Assembly: GCA_963761655.1 (NCBI GenBank)
Contig: CAVXHI010000002.1
Location: 682,001 to 746,000 of the forward strand
Source: RYN-122 sp963761655
GTDB lineage: Bacteria; Actinomycetota; Actinomycetes; Mycobacteriales; SCTD01
DNA length: 64,000 nt
Reading direction: 5' to 3'
Part shown: positions 27,361-35,056 of the stretch, one piece after another
How the letters are laid out: every line of letters starts with the position of its first letter
How positions within the stretch are numbered: position 1 is the first letter of the stretch
Translations under genes and position numbers: made by a program
Notes under the pieces: model-generated
Seen by the model: only the letters and a program-made list of their open reading frames with translations
What the model was told of the DNA's origin: nothing
Databases searched by the model: none

Positions 27361-29331
27361 GTGCCTCCCGAGCTCGCCGTCCCCGCCCGGGTCGCCACGC
27401 CCCGCCCGCCCGAGCCGACGACCGGTCTGGCCCGCTGGCTGCTCGCCGAGCGGGTGCAGCCGGTCGGCCCGGAGGCCATGGAGGACCACGCCACGCCGCA
27501 GGCCTGGTGGAAGGTCATGTGCCTCACCGGCGTCGACTACTTCTCGACGCTGTCCTACCTGCCCGGCATCGCGGCGGTCGCGGCCGGAGCGCTGTCGCCG
27601 CTGGCCACCCTGCTCATCGTCCTGCTGACCCTGCTGGGGATGCTGCCGATGTACCGGCGGGTGGCCCAGGAGAGCCCGCACGGGCAGGGCAGCGTCGCGA
27701 TGCTCGAGGACCTGCTGCCCTTCTGGAAGGGGAAGTTCTTCGTCCTGGTCCTGCTCGGCTTCGTCGCGACGTCGTGGATCATCACCATCACGCTGTCGAG
27801 CGCCGACGCGAGCGTCCACCTGGTCGAGAACGCCTACCTGCACGACGCCCTGGCCGGGCGCGAGGTCCTCATCACGGTCCTGCTGCTGGTCGTGCTGGGC
27901 GGCGTGTTCCTCATGGGCTTCAGCGAGGCCGTCGTCGTCGCGATCCCGCTCGTGGCGGTCTTCCTCGTGCTCAACGCCGTCGTCGTCGCCTCGGCGCTCA
28001 GCGAGATCGCGAGCGACCCGGACCTGCTGTCGGGGTGGACCGACCGGCTCACCGCCGACGGGTCGGGCCCGTTCGACCTGCTGCGCCCCGCCCTGGTGGC
28101 GTTCCCGCTGCTGGTCCTGGGCCTGTCCGGCTTCGAGACGGGCGTGTCGATGATGCCGCTGGTGGCAGCGGAGGGGCGGACGGCGGCGGACCGGCTCGCG
28201 GCGCGGGTGAGGAACACCCGCAAGCTGCTGACGACGGCGGCCCTCGTCATGAGCGTGTACCTGCTCGCCACCAGCTTCGTGACCACGGTGCTCATCCCCC
28301 CGCGGGAGTTCGAGGAGGGCGGTGAGGCGTCGGGCCGGGCGCTGGCCTACCTCGCCCACGAGCAGCTCGGTCAGGGCTTCGGCACCGCCTACGACGCCAG
28401 CAGCGTGCTCATCCTGTGGTTCGCGGGCGCGTCCGCGATGGCCGGGCTGATCAACATCGTCCCGCGCTACCTGCCGTCCTACGGCATGGCGCCCGAGTGG
28501 GGCCGGGCCGTGCGCCCGGTCGTGCTGGTCTACACGGCCGTGAGCATCGCCCTCACGCTGGCCTTCCGGGCCGACGTCGACGCGCAGGCCGGCGCCTACG
28601 CCACCGGCATCCTCGCCATGATGGTCTCGGGAGCGGTCGCGGTGTCGATCGCCGCCCTGCGACGACGACGCCGCGGGGCCACGACCGGGTTCTGCGTCCT
28701 GACCCTCGTGCTGCTCTACGCCCTCGCGGAGAACGTCCGGGAGAAGCCCGACGGCATCGCCATCTCCGGGATCTTCATCGCGAGCATCGTCGTCGTCTCG
28801 CTGGTGTCCCGGGTCTCCCGCACCACCGAGCTGCGGGCCGAGGCGGTCGAGTTCGACGACGTCGCCCGGCGCTTCCTCACCGAGACCCTCAGCAACGACG
28901 GCCGGTTCACGATCATCGCCAACCAGCGCCAGACGGGCGAGCCCGCCGAGTACGCCGAGAAGGAGCGGGCGCAGCGGGGGATGAACCCGGTGCCGGGCAA
29001 CGCCGACGTGCTCTTCCTCGAGATCGACGTGGTGGACCCGTCCGGCTTCAGCCAGGTCCTGCGGGTGCGGGGGGTCGACGTCGAGGGCGTCCGGGTGCTC
29101 CGTGCGGAGAGCCCGGCCGTGCCGAACGCGATCGCCGCGGTCCTGCTGGCCCTGCGCGACGCGACCGGGGAGCGGCCGGAGTGCCACTTCGAGTGGGCCG
29201 AGGGCAACCCGCTCGGGCACCTGTTCCGGTACCTGCTGCTGGGCCGGGGCGACACCGCGCCGGTCGTGCGGGAGATCCTGCGCGAGGCCGAGCCGGACGC
29301 CGCACGCCGGCCCGGCGTCCACGTGGGCTGA
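27361..29331 (+). CDS. APC-superfamily amino-acid permease with soluble C-terminal domain
   Basis: 656 residues. The N-terminal 50 residues are cytoplasmic, then the APC-type first segment (VDYFSTLSYLPGIAAVAAGAL) and about 11-12 membrane segments up to about residue 490. A 165-residue hydrophilic C-terminal domain follows (from about TTELRAEAVEFDDVARRFL). It looks like a regulatory module, a pattern shared by a group of actinobacterial APC permeases. Substrate unknown. GTG 27361 gives the compact N-terminus. The stop codon lies within the terminator stem shared with the convergent small gene. Confidence 0.88.
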   Translation: MPPELAVPARVATPRPPEPTTGLARWLLAERVQPVGPEAMEDHATPQAWWKVMCLTGVDYFSTLSYLPGIAAVAAGALSPLATLLIVLLTLLGMLPMYRRVAQESPHGQGSVAMLEDLLPFWKGKFFVLVLLGFVATSWIITITLSSADASVHLVENAYLHDALAGREVLITVLLLVVLGGVFLMGFSEAVVVAIPLVAVFLVLNAVVVASALSEIASDPDLLSGWTDRLTADGSGPFDLLRPALVAFPLLVLGLSGFETGVSMMPLVAAEGRTAADRLAARVRNTRKLLTTAALVMSVYLLATSFVTTVLIPPREFEEGGEASGRALAYLAHEQLGQGFGTAYDASSVLILWFAGASAMAGLINIVPRYLPSYGMAPEWGRAVRPVVLVYTAVSIALTLAFRADVDAQAGAYATGILAMMVSGAVAVSIAALRRRRRGATTGFCVLTLVLLYALAENVREKPDGIAISGIFIASIVVVSLVSRVSRTTELRAEAVEFDDVARRFLTETLSNDGRFTIIANQRQTGEPAEYAEKERAQRGMNPVPGNADVLFLEIDVVDPSGFSQVLRVRGVDVEGVRVLRAESPAVPNAIAAVLLALRDATGERPECHFEWAEGNPLGHLFRYLLLGRGDTAPVVREILREAEPDAARRPGVHVG

Positions 29332-29364
29332 CCGCGCCGGGCGGGCGCCGGCTGCCGGTCAGCC
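29326..29364 (+). terminator. Bidirectional hairpin between permease and small Cys gene
   Basis: GGCTGACCG (29326-29334) pairs perfectly with CGGTCAGCC (29356-29364), with further GC pairing inside the loop. The stem contains both stop codons, TGA of the permease (29329-29331) and TCA of the minus-strand gene (29359-29361), so one structure could end both transcripts. Confidence 0.65.
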
Positions 29365-29595
29365 GTAGCGGTGGTTCTTGGTGCCCGCCTTCTGGTGGTC
29401 CTTCTCCCGCGTGCACGACCGGCCGCTGATGCTCGTGTGGCCGCACAGGCCCTCGTCCGCGACCGGCGCCGGTGCGGCCGCCGCGGCCCGGACGGGCGGG
29501 GGCGCCTGCGTCGACCGCGCCGGAGCAGCCGCCGGTGTGCGCACCGCGGCGGCCCGCTGCTCGCGCAGCCGCCTCATGTCCTCGACCTTCCCCAT
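29359..29595 (-). CDS. Small protein with conserved-looking Cys/His tail
   Basis: 78 residues, function unknown. A short charged N-terminus (KVEDMRRLREQRAAAVR) leads to an Ala/Pro linker and a C-terminal segment with two Cys and two His (CGHTSISGRSCTREKDHQK) that could hold a metal. The ATG at 29595 is supported by TAGAGT (29608-29603 on this strand) seven bases upstream, the leaderless spacing seen repeatedly here. Its -10 lies within ACTCTAGGAG, which also resembles a -10 on the other strand facing the MFS gene. Confidence 0.65.
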   Translation of the reverse strand: MGKVEDMRRLREQRAAAVRTPAAAPARSTQAPPPVRAAAAAPAPVADEGLCGHTSISGRSCTREKDHQKAGTKNHRYG

Positions 29596-29644
29596 GCCGG
29601 GCACTCTAGGAGGGCCCGCCGACACGAGCAGGCAGGCTGTGGCG

Positions 29645-30832
29645 GTGCGCCTCCCGAGCAGCCTGCGCGACCTCCCGCGCGAGACCTGGGTCCTCGCCCT
29701 GGTGGCCTTCTGCGTCGCCCTCGGGTTCGGCATCGTGGCGCCCGCCATCCCGCTGTTCGCCCTCCAGTTCGGCGTCGGACCGACCGCGGCCGGCGCGGTG
29801 GTGTCGGCGTTCGCCCTCATGCGCTTCCTGTCCGGCCTGGGGAGCGGCCGGCTGGTGGACCGGGTGGGGGAGCGGGCGGCGCTGATGGCCGGGATCGCCG
29901 TCGTCGCCGGGTCGTCCGCCCTCGCCGGCCTGGCCGTCAGCTACCCGCAGCTGGTGGTGCTCCGGGGCGTCGGCGGCGTCGGGTCGGCGGTGTTCACCAT
30001 CGCCTCGACCAGCCTGCTGCTCCGGGTGGCCGCGGCCGCGCAGCGCGGCCGGACGCAGGGCGTCTACCGGGCCGGCTTCCTGCTCGGCGGCATCGTGGGT
30101 CCGGCCCTCGGCGGGGCGGTCGTGGGGGTGTCGCTGCGGGCTCCGTTCTTCCTCTACGCCGGCACCCTCGTGCTCGCCGGCCTGGCGGCCGCGACCCTGC
30201 TGCCGCGGCCGGAGCCGGCCGGACCGGAGGCGGTGGTGGCCGAGGCCCGGACCACCCTGCCCGAGGCCCTGCGGTCCCCGGCGTACCGGGCGGCGCTGGC
30301 CGGGAACTTCGCCGTCGGGTTCAGCCTGCTCGGCGTCCGCAGCACGGTCGTGCCGCTGCTCGTGGTCCAGGGCCTGCGCCTCGGGGCCGGCTGGGTCGGC
30401 GCGGCGTTCGTCGTGTCCGCCCTGGTGCAGACCGCCCTGCTGCTCCCCGCGGGCAAGGCGGTCGACGGCGTCGGGAGGAGGGCGACCCTGGTCGGCGGCA
30501 GCCTGCTCACCGCCGCGGCCCTCGGCGGCCTCGCCCTGGCCACCGGACCGGCGACCCTGCTCCTCGGCATGACCGTGTTCGGCGCCGGCTCGGCCCTGCT
30601 CGGCGTCGCCCCGGCCGCGATCGTGGGCGACGTCGTGTCGGGGCGCGGCGGGACCGCGATCGCCGTGTGGCAGATGAGCAGCGACCTCGGGTCGATCCTC
30701 GGCCCGCTCGCGGCCGGGCTGCTCATCGACGCCGCCTCCTTCGAGGCGGCCCTGCTGGTCAGCGCGGGCGTCGTCGCCGGGTGCGGGCTGCTCGGGCTCG
30801 GGCTCCCGGCGACCCGGCCGGTCACCGCCTGA
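29645..30832 (+). CDS. Major facilitator superfamily transporter
   Basis: 395 residues with about 12 hydrophobic segments in two halves. Motif A of MFS drug/sugar exporters is seen after segment 2 (GSGRLVDRVGERAALM) and its repeat in the second half (GKAVDGVGRRATLVGG), fitting a DHA1-type efflux carrier. Substrate unknown. GTG 29645 is six bases after CAGGCT (29633-29638); an in-frame GTG at 29639 adds two residues. The 3' end overlaps the convergent SDR gene by 11 bases. Confidence 0.88.
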   Translation: MRLPSSLRDLPRETWVLALVAFCVALGFGIVAPAIPLFALQFGVGPTAAGAVVSAFALMRFLSGLGSGRLVDRVGERAALMAGIAVVAGSSALAGLAVSYPQLVVLRGVGGVGSAVFTIASTSLLLRVAAAAQRGRTQGVYRAGFLLGGIVGPALGGAVVGVSLRAPFFLYAGTLVLAGLAAATLLPRPEPAGPEAVVAEARTTLPEALRSPAYRAALAGNFAVGFSLLGVRSTVVPLLVVQGLRLGAGWVGAAFVVSALVQTALLLPAGKAVDGVGRRATLVGGSLLTAAALGGLALATGPATLLLGMTVFGAGSALLGVAPAAIVGDVVSGRGGTAIAVWQMSSDLGSILGPLAAGLLIDAASFEAALLVSAGVVAGCGLLGLGLPATRPVTA

Positions 30833-31781
30833 GGTCGACCCCGGTCGCCCGCACCGACCAGTCCCACAGCCGCGCCGCCGTGTCGGGGTCGACCGCGTGC
30901 GCGTCCACCCCGCGCACCCGCGCCTCCGGGCCGGGCACCGTCGGGGCCGCGACGTCGACGTCCTCGCAGTAGACGCCGCCGACCCCCTCGAGCTCCGGGG
31001 CGGTCGCTGCCCAGACGGAGGTGGCCGCGCCCTGCTCCGGGGTCTTGAACCGCTCGTGCGGCGTCCCGTCCTCGGTGATCCACCCGGCCGCGACCATCTC
31101 CTCGCGCGGCAGGTGCCGCTGCAGCGGGGTGAGGATGCCGCCGGGGTGCACGGCCAGCGCCCGCACCCCGCCCGAGCGCCCCAGGGCGTCGAGGTGCACC
31201 GCGAACAGGCTGTTCGCCGTCTTGGCCTGCCCGTAGGCGAGCCACTTGTCGTAGCCGGTGGCGAAGTGCGGGTCGTCCTCGCGGAACGGCGACAGCTTGT
31301 GGCCGGTGGACGACAGCGACACGACGCGCGCCCCGCCGTCGGCGACGAGCGCGGGCCACAGCTGCGCGACCAGGGCGAAGTGGCCCAGGTGGTTGGTGGC
31401 GAGCTGCGCCTCCCAGCCCGGCCCCACCCGGGTCTCCGGGCAGGCCATGACGGCGGCGTTGGCGACCAGGACGTCGAGCCGGCCCGTGAACGCACCGGCG
31501 TACGCGGCGACGCTGCCGAGGTCGGCCAGGTCCAGCGACCCCACCTCCACGACGGTGAGGCCCTCGCCGTCGAGCACCGTCCGCGCGTGGTCGGGGCGCC
31601 GAGCCGGCACGACGACGTCGGCGCCCGCCTGCACCAGCGCCCGGGTGGTCTCGAGCCCGAGCCCGGAGTACCCGCCCGTGACGAGCACCCGGCGGCCGGA
31701 CAGGTCCTGGCCGGCCAGCACGTCGGCGGCGGAGGTGCGGGCGCCGTAGGGCGTGCCCAGCGGGGTCTGCGGCGTCGTCAT
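30822..31781 (-). CDS. Short-chain dehydrogenase/reductase
   Basis: 319 residues. NAD(P)-dependent oxidoreductase of the retinol-dehydrogenase-like SDR type. Cofactor motif TGGYSGLGLETTRAL near residues 35-49, LVANAAVM (NAG-like), catalytic Ser in VVSLSSTGHK and the YxxxK motif in YGQAKTANS. Substrate not predictable. ATG at 31781 has TAACGT (31793-31788 on this strand) six bases upstream. Divergent from pafA with 72 bases between starts. Confidence 0.9.
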   Translation of the reverse strand: MTTPQTPLGTPYGARTSAADVLAGQDLSGRRVLVTGGYSGLGLETTRALVQAGADVVVPARRPDHARTVLDGEGLTVVEVGSLDLADLGSVAAYAGAFTGRLDVLVANAAVMACPETRVGPGWEAQLATNHLGHFALVAQLWPALVADGGARVVSLSSTGHKLSPFREDDPHFATGYDKWLAYGQAKTANSLFAVHLDALGRSGGVRALAVHPGGILTPLQRHLPREEMVAAGWITEDGTPHERFKTPEQGAATSVWAATAPELEGVGGVYCEDVDVAAPTVPGPEARVRGVDAHAVDPDTAARLWDWSVRATGVDLRR

Positions 31782-31853
31782 GTGCGGACGTTAGGCGAGC
31801 GCGGCAGCGGACCGGCGTGACAGGCTGACGGCGACGGCAGAGGAGGGGGAGCG

Positions 31854-33212
31854 GTGGACAAGCGGATCTTCGGGATCGAGAACGAGTACGGCGTCACCTG
31901 CACCTTCCGCGGCCAGCGGCGGCTGAGCCCCGACGAGGTCGCGCGGTACCTGTTCCGGCGGGTCGTGTCCTGGGGCCGCAGCAGCAACGTGTTCCTGCGC
32001 AACGGCGCCCGGCTGTACCTCGACGTCGGCAGCCACCCCGAGTACGCGACGCCCGAGTGCGACGACGCCGTCAGCCTCGTGACGCACGACAAGGCGGGGG
32101 AGCGGATCCTCGAGGGCCTGCTGGTGGACGCCGAGCGGCGCCTGCGCGAGGAGGGCATCGCCGGGGACATCTACCTGTTCAAGAACAACACCGACAGCGC
32201 CGGCAACTCCTACGGCTGCCACGAGAACTACCTGGTGGGCCGGCACGGCGAGTTCAGCCGGCTGTCCGACGTCCTCATCCCGTTCCTCGTCAGCCGGCAG
32301 ATCGTCGTCGGCGCGGGCAAGGTGCTGCAGACCCCGCGGGGCGCCGTCTACTGCGTGAGCCAGCGGGCCGAGCACATCTGGGAGGGCGTCTCCAGCGCCA
32401 CGACCCGCAGCCGCCCCATCATCAACACCCGCGACGAGCCGCACGCCGACGCCGAGCGCTTCCGCCGGCTGCACGTCATCGTCGGCGACAGCAACATGAA
32501 CGAGTCGACGACGCTGCTCAAGATCGGTGCGACCGACCTCGTGCTGCGGATGATCGAGGCCGGCGTCGTGATGCGGGACCTCACGCTGGAGAACCCCATC
32601 CGGGCCATCCGCGAGATCAGCCACGACATCACCGGTCGGCGCACCGTCAAGCTCGCCAACGGGCGCGAGGCCAGTGCCCTGGACATCCAGCGGGAGTACC
32701 ACGCCAAGGCCGTCGACTTCATCGACAAGCGCGGGGGCGACGCCACCGTGGCGCGGGTCCTCGACCTGTGGGGCCGGACCCTCACCGCGGTCGAGACCGG
32801 CGACCTGAGCCTGGTCGACCGCGAGATCGACTGGGTGACGAAGTACCAGCTGATCGAGCGCTACCGCGGCAAGCACGGGCTCGAGCTGTCCAGCCCCCGG
32901 GTCGCGCAGCTCGACCTCGCGTACCACGACGTCAACCGCGACCGCGGCCTGTACTACCTGCTCGAGAAGAAGGGCGCCGTCACGCGGGCCACGAACGACC
33001 TCGCGGTCTTCGAGGCCAAGAGCGTCCCGCCGCAGACCACCCGGGCCCGGCTGCGCGGCGAGTTCATCAAGAAGGCCCAGGAGAAGCGCCGCGACTTCAC
33101 GGTCGACTGGGTGCACCTCAAGCTGAACGACCAGGCGCAGCGCACCGTGCTGTGCAAGGACCCGTTCCGCGCTGTCGACGACCGCGTCGACAAGCTCATC
33201 GCCTCGATGTAG
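31854..33212 (+). CDS. pafA: Pup-protein ligase PafA
   Basis: 452 residues. Uses ATP to phosphorylate the Pup C-terminal Glu and attach it to substrate lysines. Paralogue of Dop but without the Dop loop. N-terminal GIENEYGVT (Glu9, Glu11), LRNGARLYLDVGSHPEYATPEC with catalytic Asp57, KNNTDSAGNSYGCHENY, RPIINTRDEPHA, and the C-terminal domain VDWVHLKLNDQ with RTVLCKDPF. GTG 31854 has a strong SD (GAGGAGGGGGA), and CAGGCT at 31821-31826 may be its -10. Confidence 0.97.
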   Translation: MDKRIFGIENEYGVTCTFRGQRRLSPDEVARYLFRRVVSWGRSSNVFLRNGARLYLDVGSHPEYATPECDDAVSLVTHDKAGERILEGLLVDAERRLREEGIAGDIYLFKNNTDSAGNSYGCHENYLVGRHGEFSRLSDVLIPFLVSRQIVVGAGKVLQTPRGAVYCVSQRAEHIWEGVSSATTRSRPIINTRDEPHADAERFRRLHVIVGDSNMNESTTLLKIGATDLVLRMIEAGVVMRDLTLENPIRAIREISHDITGRRTVKLANGREASALDIQREYHAKAVDFIDKRGGDATVARVLDLWGRTLTAVETGDLSLVDREIDWVTKYQLIERYRGKHGLELSSPRVAQLDLAYHDVNRDRGLYYLLEKKGAVTRATNDLAVFEAKSVPPQTTRARLRGEFIKKAQEKRRDFTVDWVHLKLNDQAQRTVLCKDPFRAVDDRVDKLIASM

Positions 33213-33224
33213 GACACTCCTGTC

Positions 33225-33611
33225 ATGGCCAACACTCCTGCAGCCTCGAAGCCCTCCGTGACCATCCCCGACGGCCCCCCGCCCACCGACCTGCAGATCG
33301 AGGACCTCGAGGTCGGCACCGGCGACGAGGCCACCGACGGCACGACCTGCTCCATGCAGTACGTCGGCCACTCCTGGTCCACCGGCAAGCAGTTCGACGC
33401 CTCCTGGGACCGCGGCCAGCCGTTCAGCTTCCAGCTGGGCAAGGGCATGGTCATCCAGGGCTGGGACCTCGGCGTCAAGGGCATGCGGGTCGGCGGCCGC
33501 CGTCGCCTGACCATCCCCTCCGCCCTCGGCTACGGCCAGCGCGGCGCGGGCTCCGACATCGGGCCGGGCGAGACCCTGGTGTTCGTCGTCGACCTCGTGG
33601 GCGTCCGCTAG
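33225..33611 (+). CDS. Cytoplasmic FKBP-type peptidyl-prolyl isomerase
   Basis: 128 residues, one FKBP domain without signal peptide: QYVGHSWSTGKQFDASWDRG, FQLGKGMVIQGWDLGVKGMRVGG, LTIPSALGYGQRG. It follows pafA by 12 bases, a common actinobacterial arrangement, so the two are co-transcribed. A hairpin terminator follows. Confidence 0.95.
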   Translation: MANTPAASKPSVTIPDGPPPTDLQIEDLEVGTGDEATDGTTCSMQYVGHSWSTGKQFDASWDRGQPFSFQLGKGMVIQGWDLGVKGMRVGGRRRLTIPSALGYGQRGAGSDIGPGETLVFVVDLVGVR

Positions 33612-33625
33612 CCCCGTCCGCTCCC

Positions 33626-33672
33626 GACTTCCCGCCGTCCACAGGCCCCCGCGCTCGGGGCGGCGGGAAGTC
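33626..33672 (+). terminator. Hairpin terminator after the pafA-FKBP operon
   Basis: GACTTCCCGCCG (33626-33637) pairs perfectly over 12 bases with CGGCGGGAAGTC (33661-33672). The 23-base loop contains a further CCCC/GGGG helix. No U-run. Confidence 0.75.
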
Positions 33673-33786
33673 ACAGCAGGACCCACACCCGGCGCACAGC
33701 GCCGCGCCGGGCCCTCCACCCCGCAGCCCCACCCCGCCGCACAGGCCCGCTCGACGGCGCTGCGGCCCGGTGCCTACCGTCCGGGC

Positions 33787-33978
33787 ATGACCCGCACCAC
33801 CACGGCGCCGCTCGACCCCGCGCTCACCGACGCCGTCGACCGGGTCCGCGAGCTGTCCCTGCGGCTCTGGGCCGTCCGGGCCGCCCACGCGCCGGCCCCG
33901 CGACTGCTCGGCGGCGAGCGCTGCAGCTGCTGCCGCGAGCCCTACCCGTGCCGGACCGTGCAGGCCACCCGCGCGTAG
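33787..33978 (+). CDS. Small Cys-rich protein
   Basis: 63 residues, unknown. A short amphipathic helix (VDRVRELSLRLWAVRAAH) precedes four Cys in CSCCREPYPC, which could bind zinc. ATG 33787 sits six bases after TACCGT (33775-33780), matching the leaderless promoter pattern of neighbouring genes; this is the main reason to accept it. Confidence 0.55.
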   Translation: MTRTTTAPLDPALTDAVDRVRELSLRLWAVRAAHAPAPRLLGGERCSCCREPYPCRTVQATRA

Positions 33979-34063
33979 ACGACGCGAGGCGGCCCCGGTC
34001 GTCCCTCCTGCGGTGTGGCGTGCTTCATCCCCGAGGAGGCCCTCTGTCCGGTTTCACGGCGTG

Positions 34064-34069
34064 CAGACT
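34064..34069 (+). promoter_or_regulatory. Candidate -10 (CAGACT) for the riboswitch-NlpC transcript
   Basis: CAGACT would place the transcript start near base 34077, giving a leader of about 215 bases that covers the whole cyclic di-AMP aptamer. No clear -35. Confidence 0.35.
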
Positions 34070-34093
34070 GGGACCACGTCCGCGCCGACCAGA

Positions 34094-34282
34094 ACGCCGA
34101 GTCCCGCCCCTGGTCCTCCGTAGTGCGCATCGACTCCCAGGGCGGGAGCGGGGGACCCAGGTCTCCACGGTCCGGTCGCAGCGCCGCTGCCTCCGGTCCT
34201 CGGGGCGAAGCGCTGCCGCGTGGCAGCGCCGGGCACTCTCTGCCCGAGCCCGACAGCTCACCCCGCAGGCGCGTGAGAGGTC
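34094..34282 (+). promoter_or_regulatory. Cyclic di-AMP riboswitch (ydaO/yuaA type)
   Basis: The 313 bases between the small Cys gene and the NlpC/P60 gene hold the conserved ydaO blocks in order: GCCGAGTCC (34096-34104), GCGGGGGACCCAGGT (34148-34162), GGGGCGAAGCGCTGC (34202-34216) with hairpin CGCTGCC/GGCAGCG (34211-34217/34222-34228), CCGACAGCTCACC (34250-34262) and GCAGGCG (34265-34271). P1 pairs 34095-34098 with 34268-34271. CTCTC (34236-34240) pairs with GAGAG (34275-34279), which is also the only SD-like purine run before ATG 34292. Ligand binding could therefore hide the ribosome site. This class is known upstream of actinobacterial cell-wall hydrolases. Confidence 0.9.
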
Positions 34283-34291
34283 TGCTCCGTC

Positions 34292-35056
34292 ATGTCGCGC
34301 TCGTCTGCCCGTCACGCCCGCCCGTCCCGGCTCCCCGCCCGGCTGGCCGTCACGTCCGCCCTCGGCGGCCTGCTCGTGCCGCTGCTGTCGTCCTCCTCGT
34401 CGGCCTCGGCCGCGGAGCGCACGGCCGGCAGCGTCCGCCTCAGCGGCCCGGCCGGCGACGTCGCCCCCGGCTCCCGCGTCCCGCTGACCGTCCGGCTGCT
34501 GTCCGGCAGCGCCTACGTCGAGGGCGGGGTCGTCGACCTGCAGGTGCCCGAGGGCAGCGGCTGGCGCACCGTCACCCGGGCCACCACCGGCAGCGACGGC
34601 CTCGGCCGGGCGAGCCTGACGGTGTCCCGCGACCAGCGCGTCCGTGCCCACTACCGGGGCAACGCCGCCACCTCCGCCGCCACGAGCTCCGCCGTCCTCG
34701 TCGACGTCGCGGAGCGCGGCCAGGCGGTGCTCGCCGAGGCAGCCCGCCACCGCGGCGCGCCCTACCGCTACGGCGCGACCGGCCCCCGGGCCTTCGACTG
34801 CAGCGGCTACACCCGCTACGTCTACGCCAAGGCCCGCGGGGTCAGCCTCCCGCACAGCGCCCGGGCGCAGGAGGACGTCGCCCGCCGGGTGAGCAAGAGC
34901 TCCGCCCGCGTGGGGGACCTCGTGTTCATCCAGGACGTCGCCGGCCACGTCGGCATCTACGCCGGGAACGGCACCATGTGGGACGCCCCCAAGGCCGGCA
35001 GCACCGTGACCCGCCGCCGGATCTGGACGAGCAACTACACGATCGGCCGGATCTAG
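34292..35056 (+). CDS. Secreted NlpC/P60 peptidoglycan hydrolase
   Basis: 254 residues. Signal peptide (Arg-rich start, hydrophobic segment, ASA-AE cleavage near residue 41), an Ig-like beta domain (about 45-140), then a C-terminal NlpC/P60 domain with the catalytic Cys in FDCSGYTRYVY and the catalytic His in HVGIYAGNGTM. Predicted to cut peptide cross-links in the cell wall. Expression is likely controlled by the cyclic di-AMP riboswitch directly upstream. Its TAG shares CTAG with the convergent cyclase gene. Confidence 0.93.
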   Translation: MSRSSARHARPSRLPARLAVTSALGGLLVPLLSSSSSASAAERTAGSVRLSGPAGDVAPGSRVPLTVRLLSGSAYVEGGVVDLQVPEGSGWRTVTRATTGSDGLGRASLTVSRDQRVRAHYRGNAATSAATSSAVLVDVAERGQAVLAEAARHRGAPYRYGATGPRAFDCSGYTRYVYAKARGVSLPHSARAQEDVARRVSKSSARVGDLVFIQDVAGHVGIYAGNGTMWDAPKAGSTVTRRRIWTSNYTIGRI

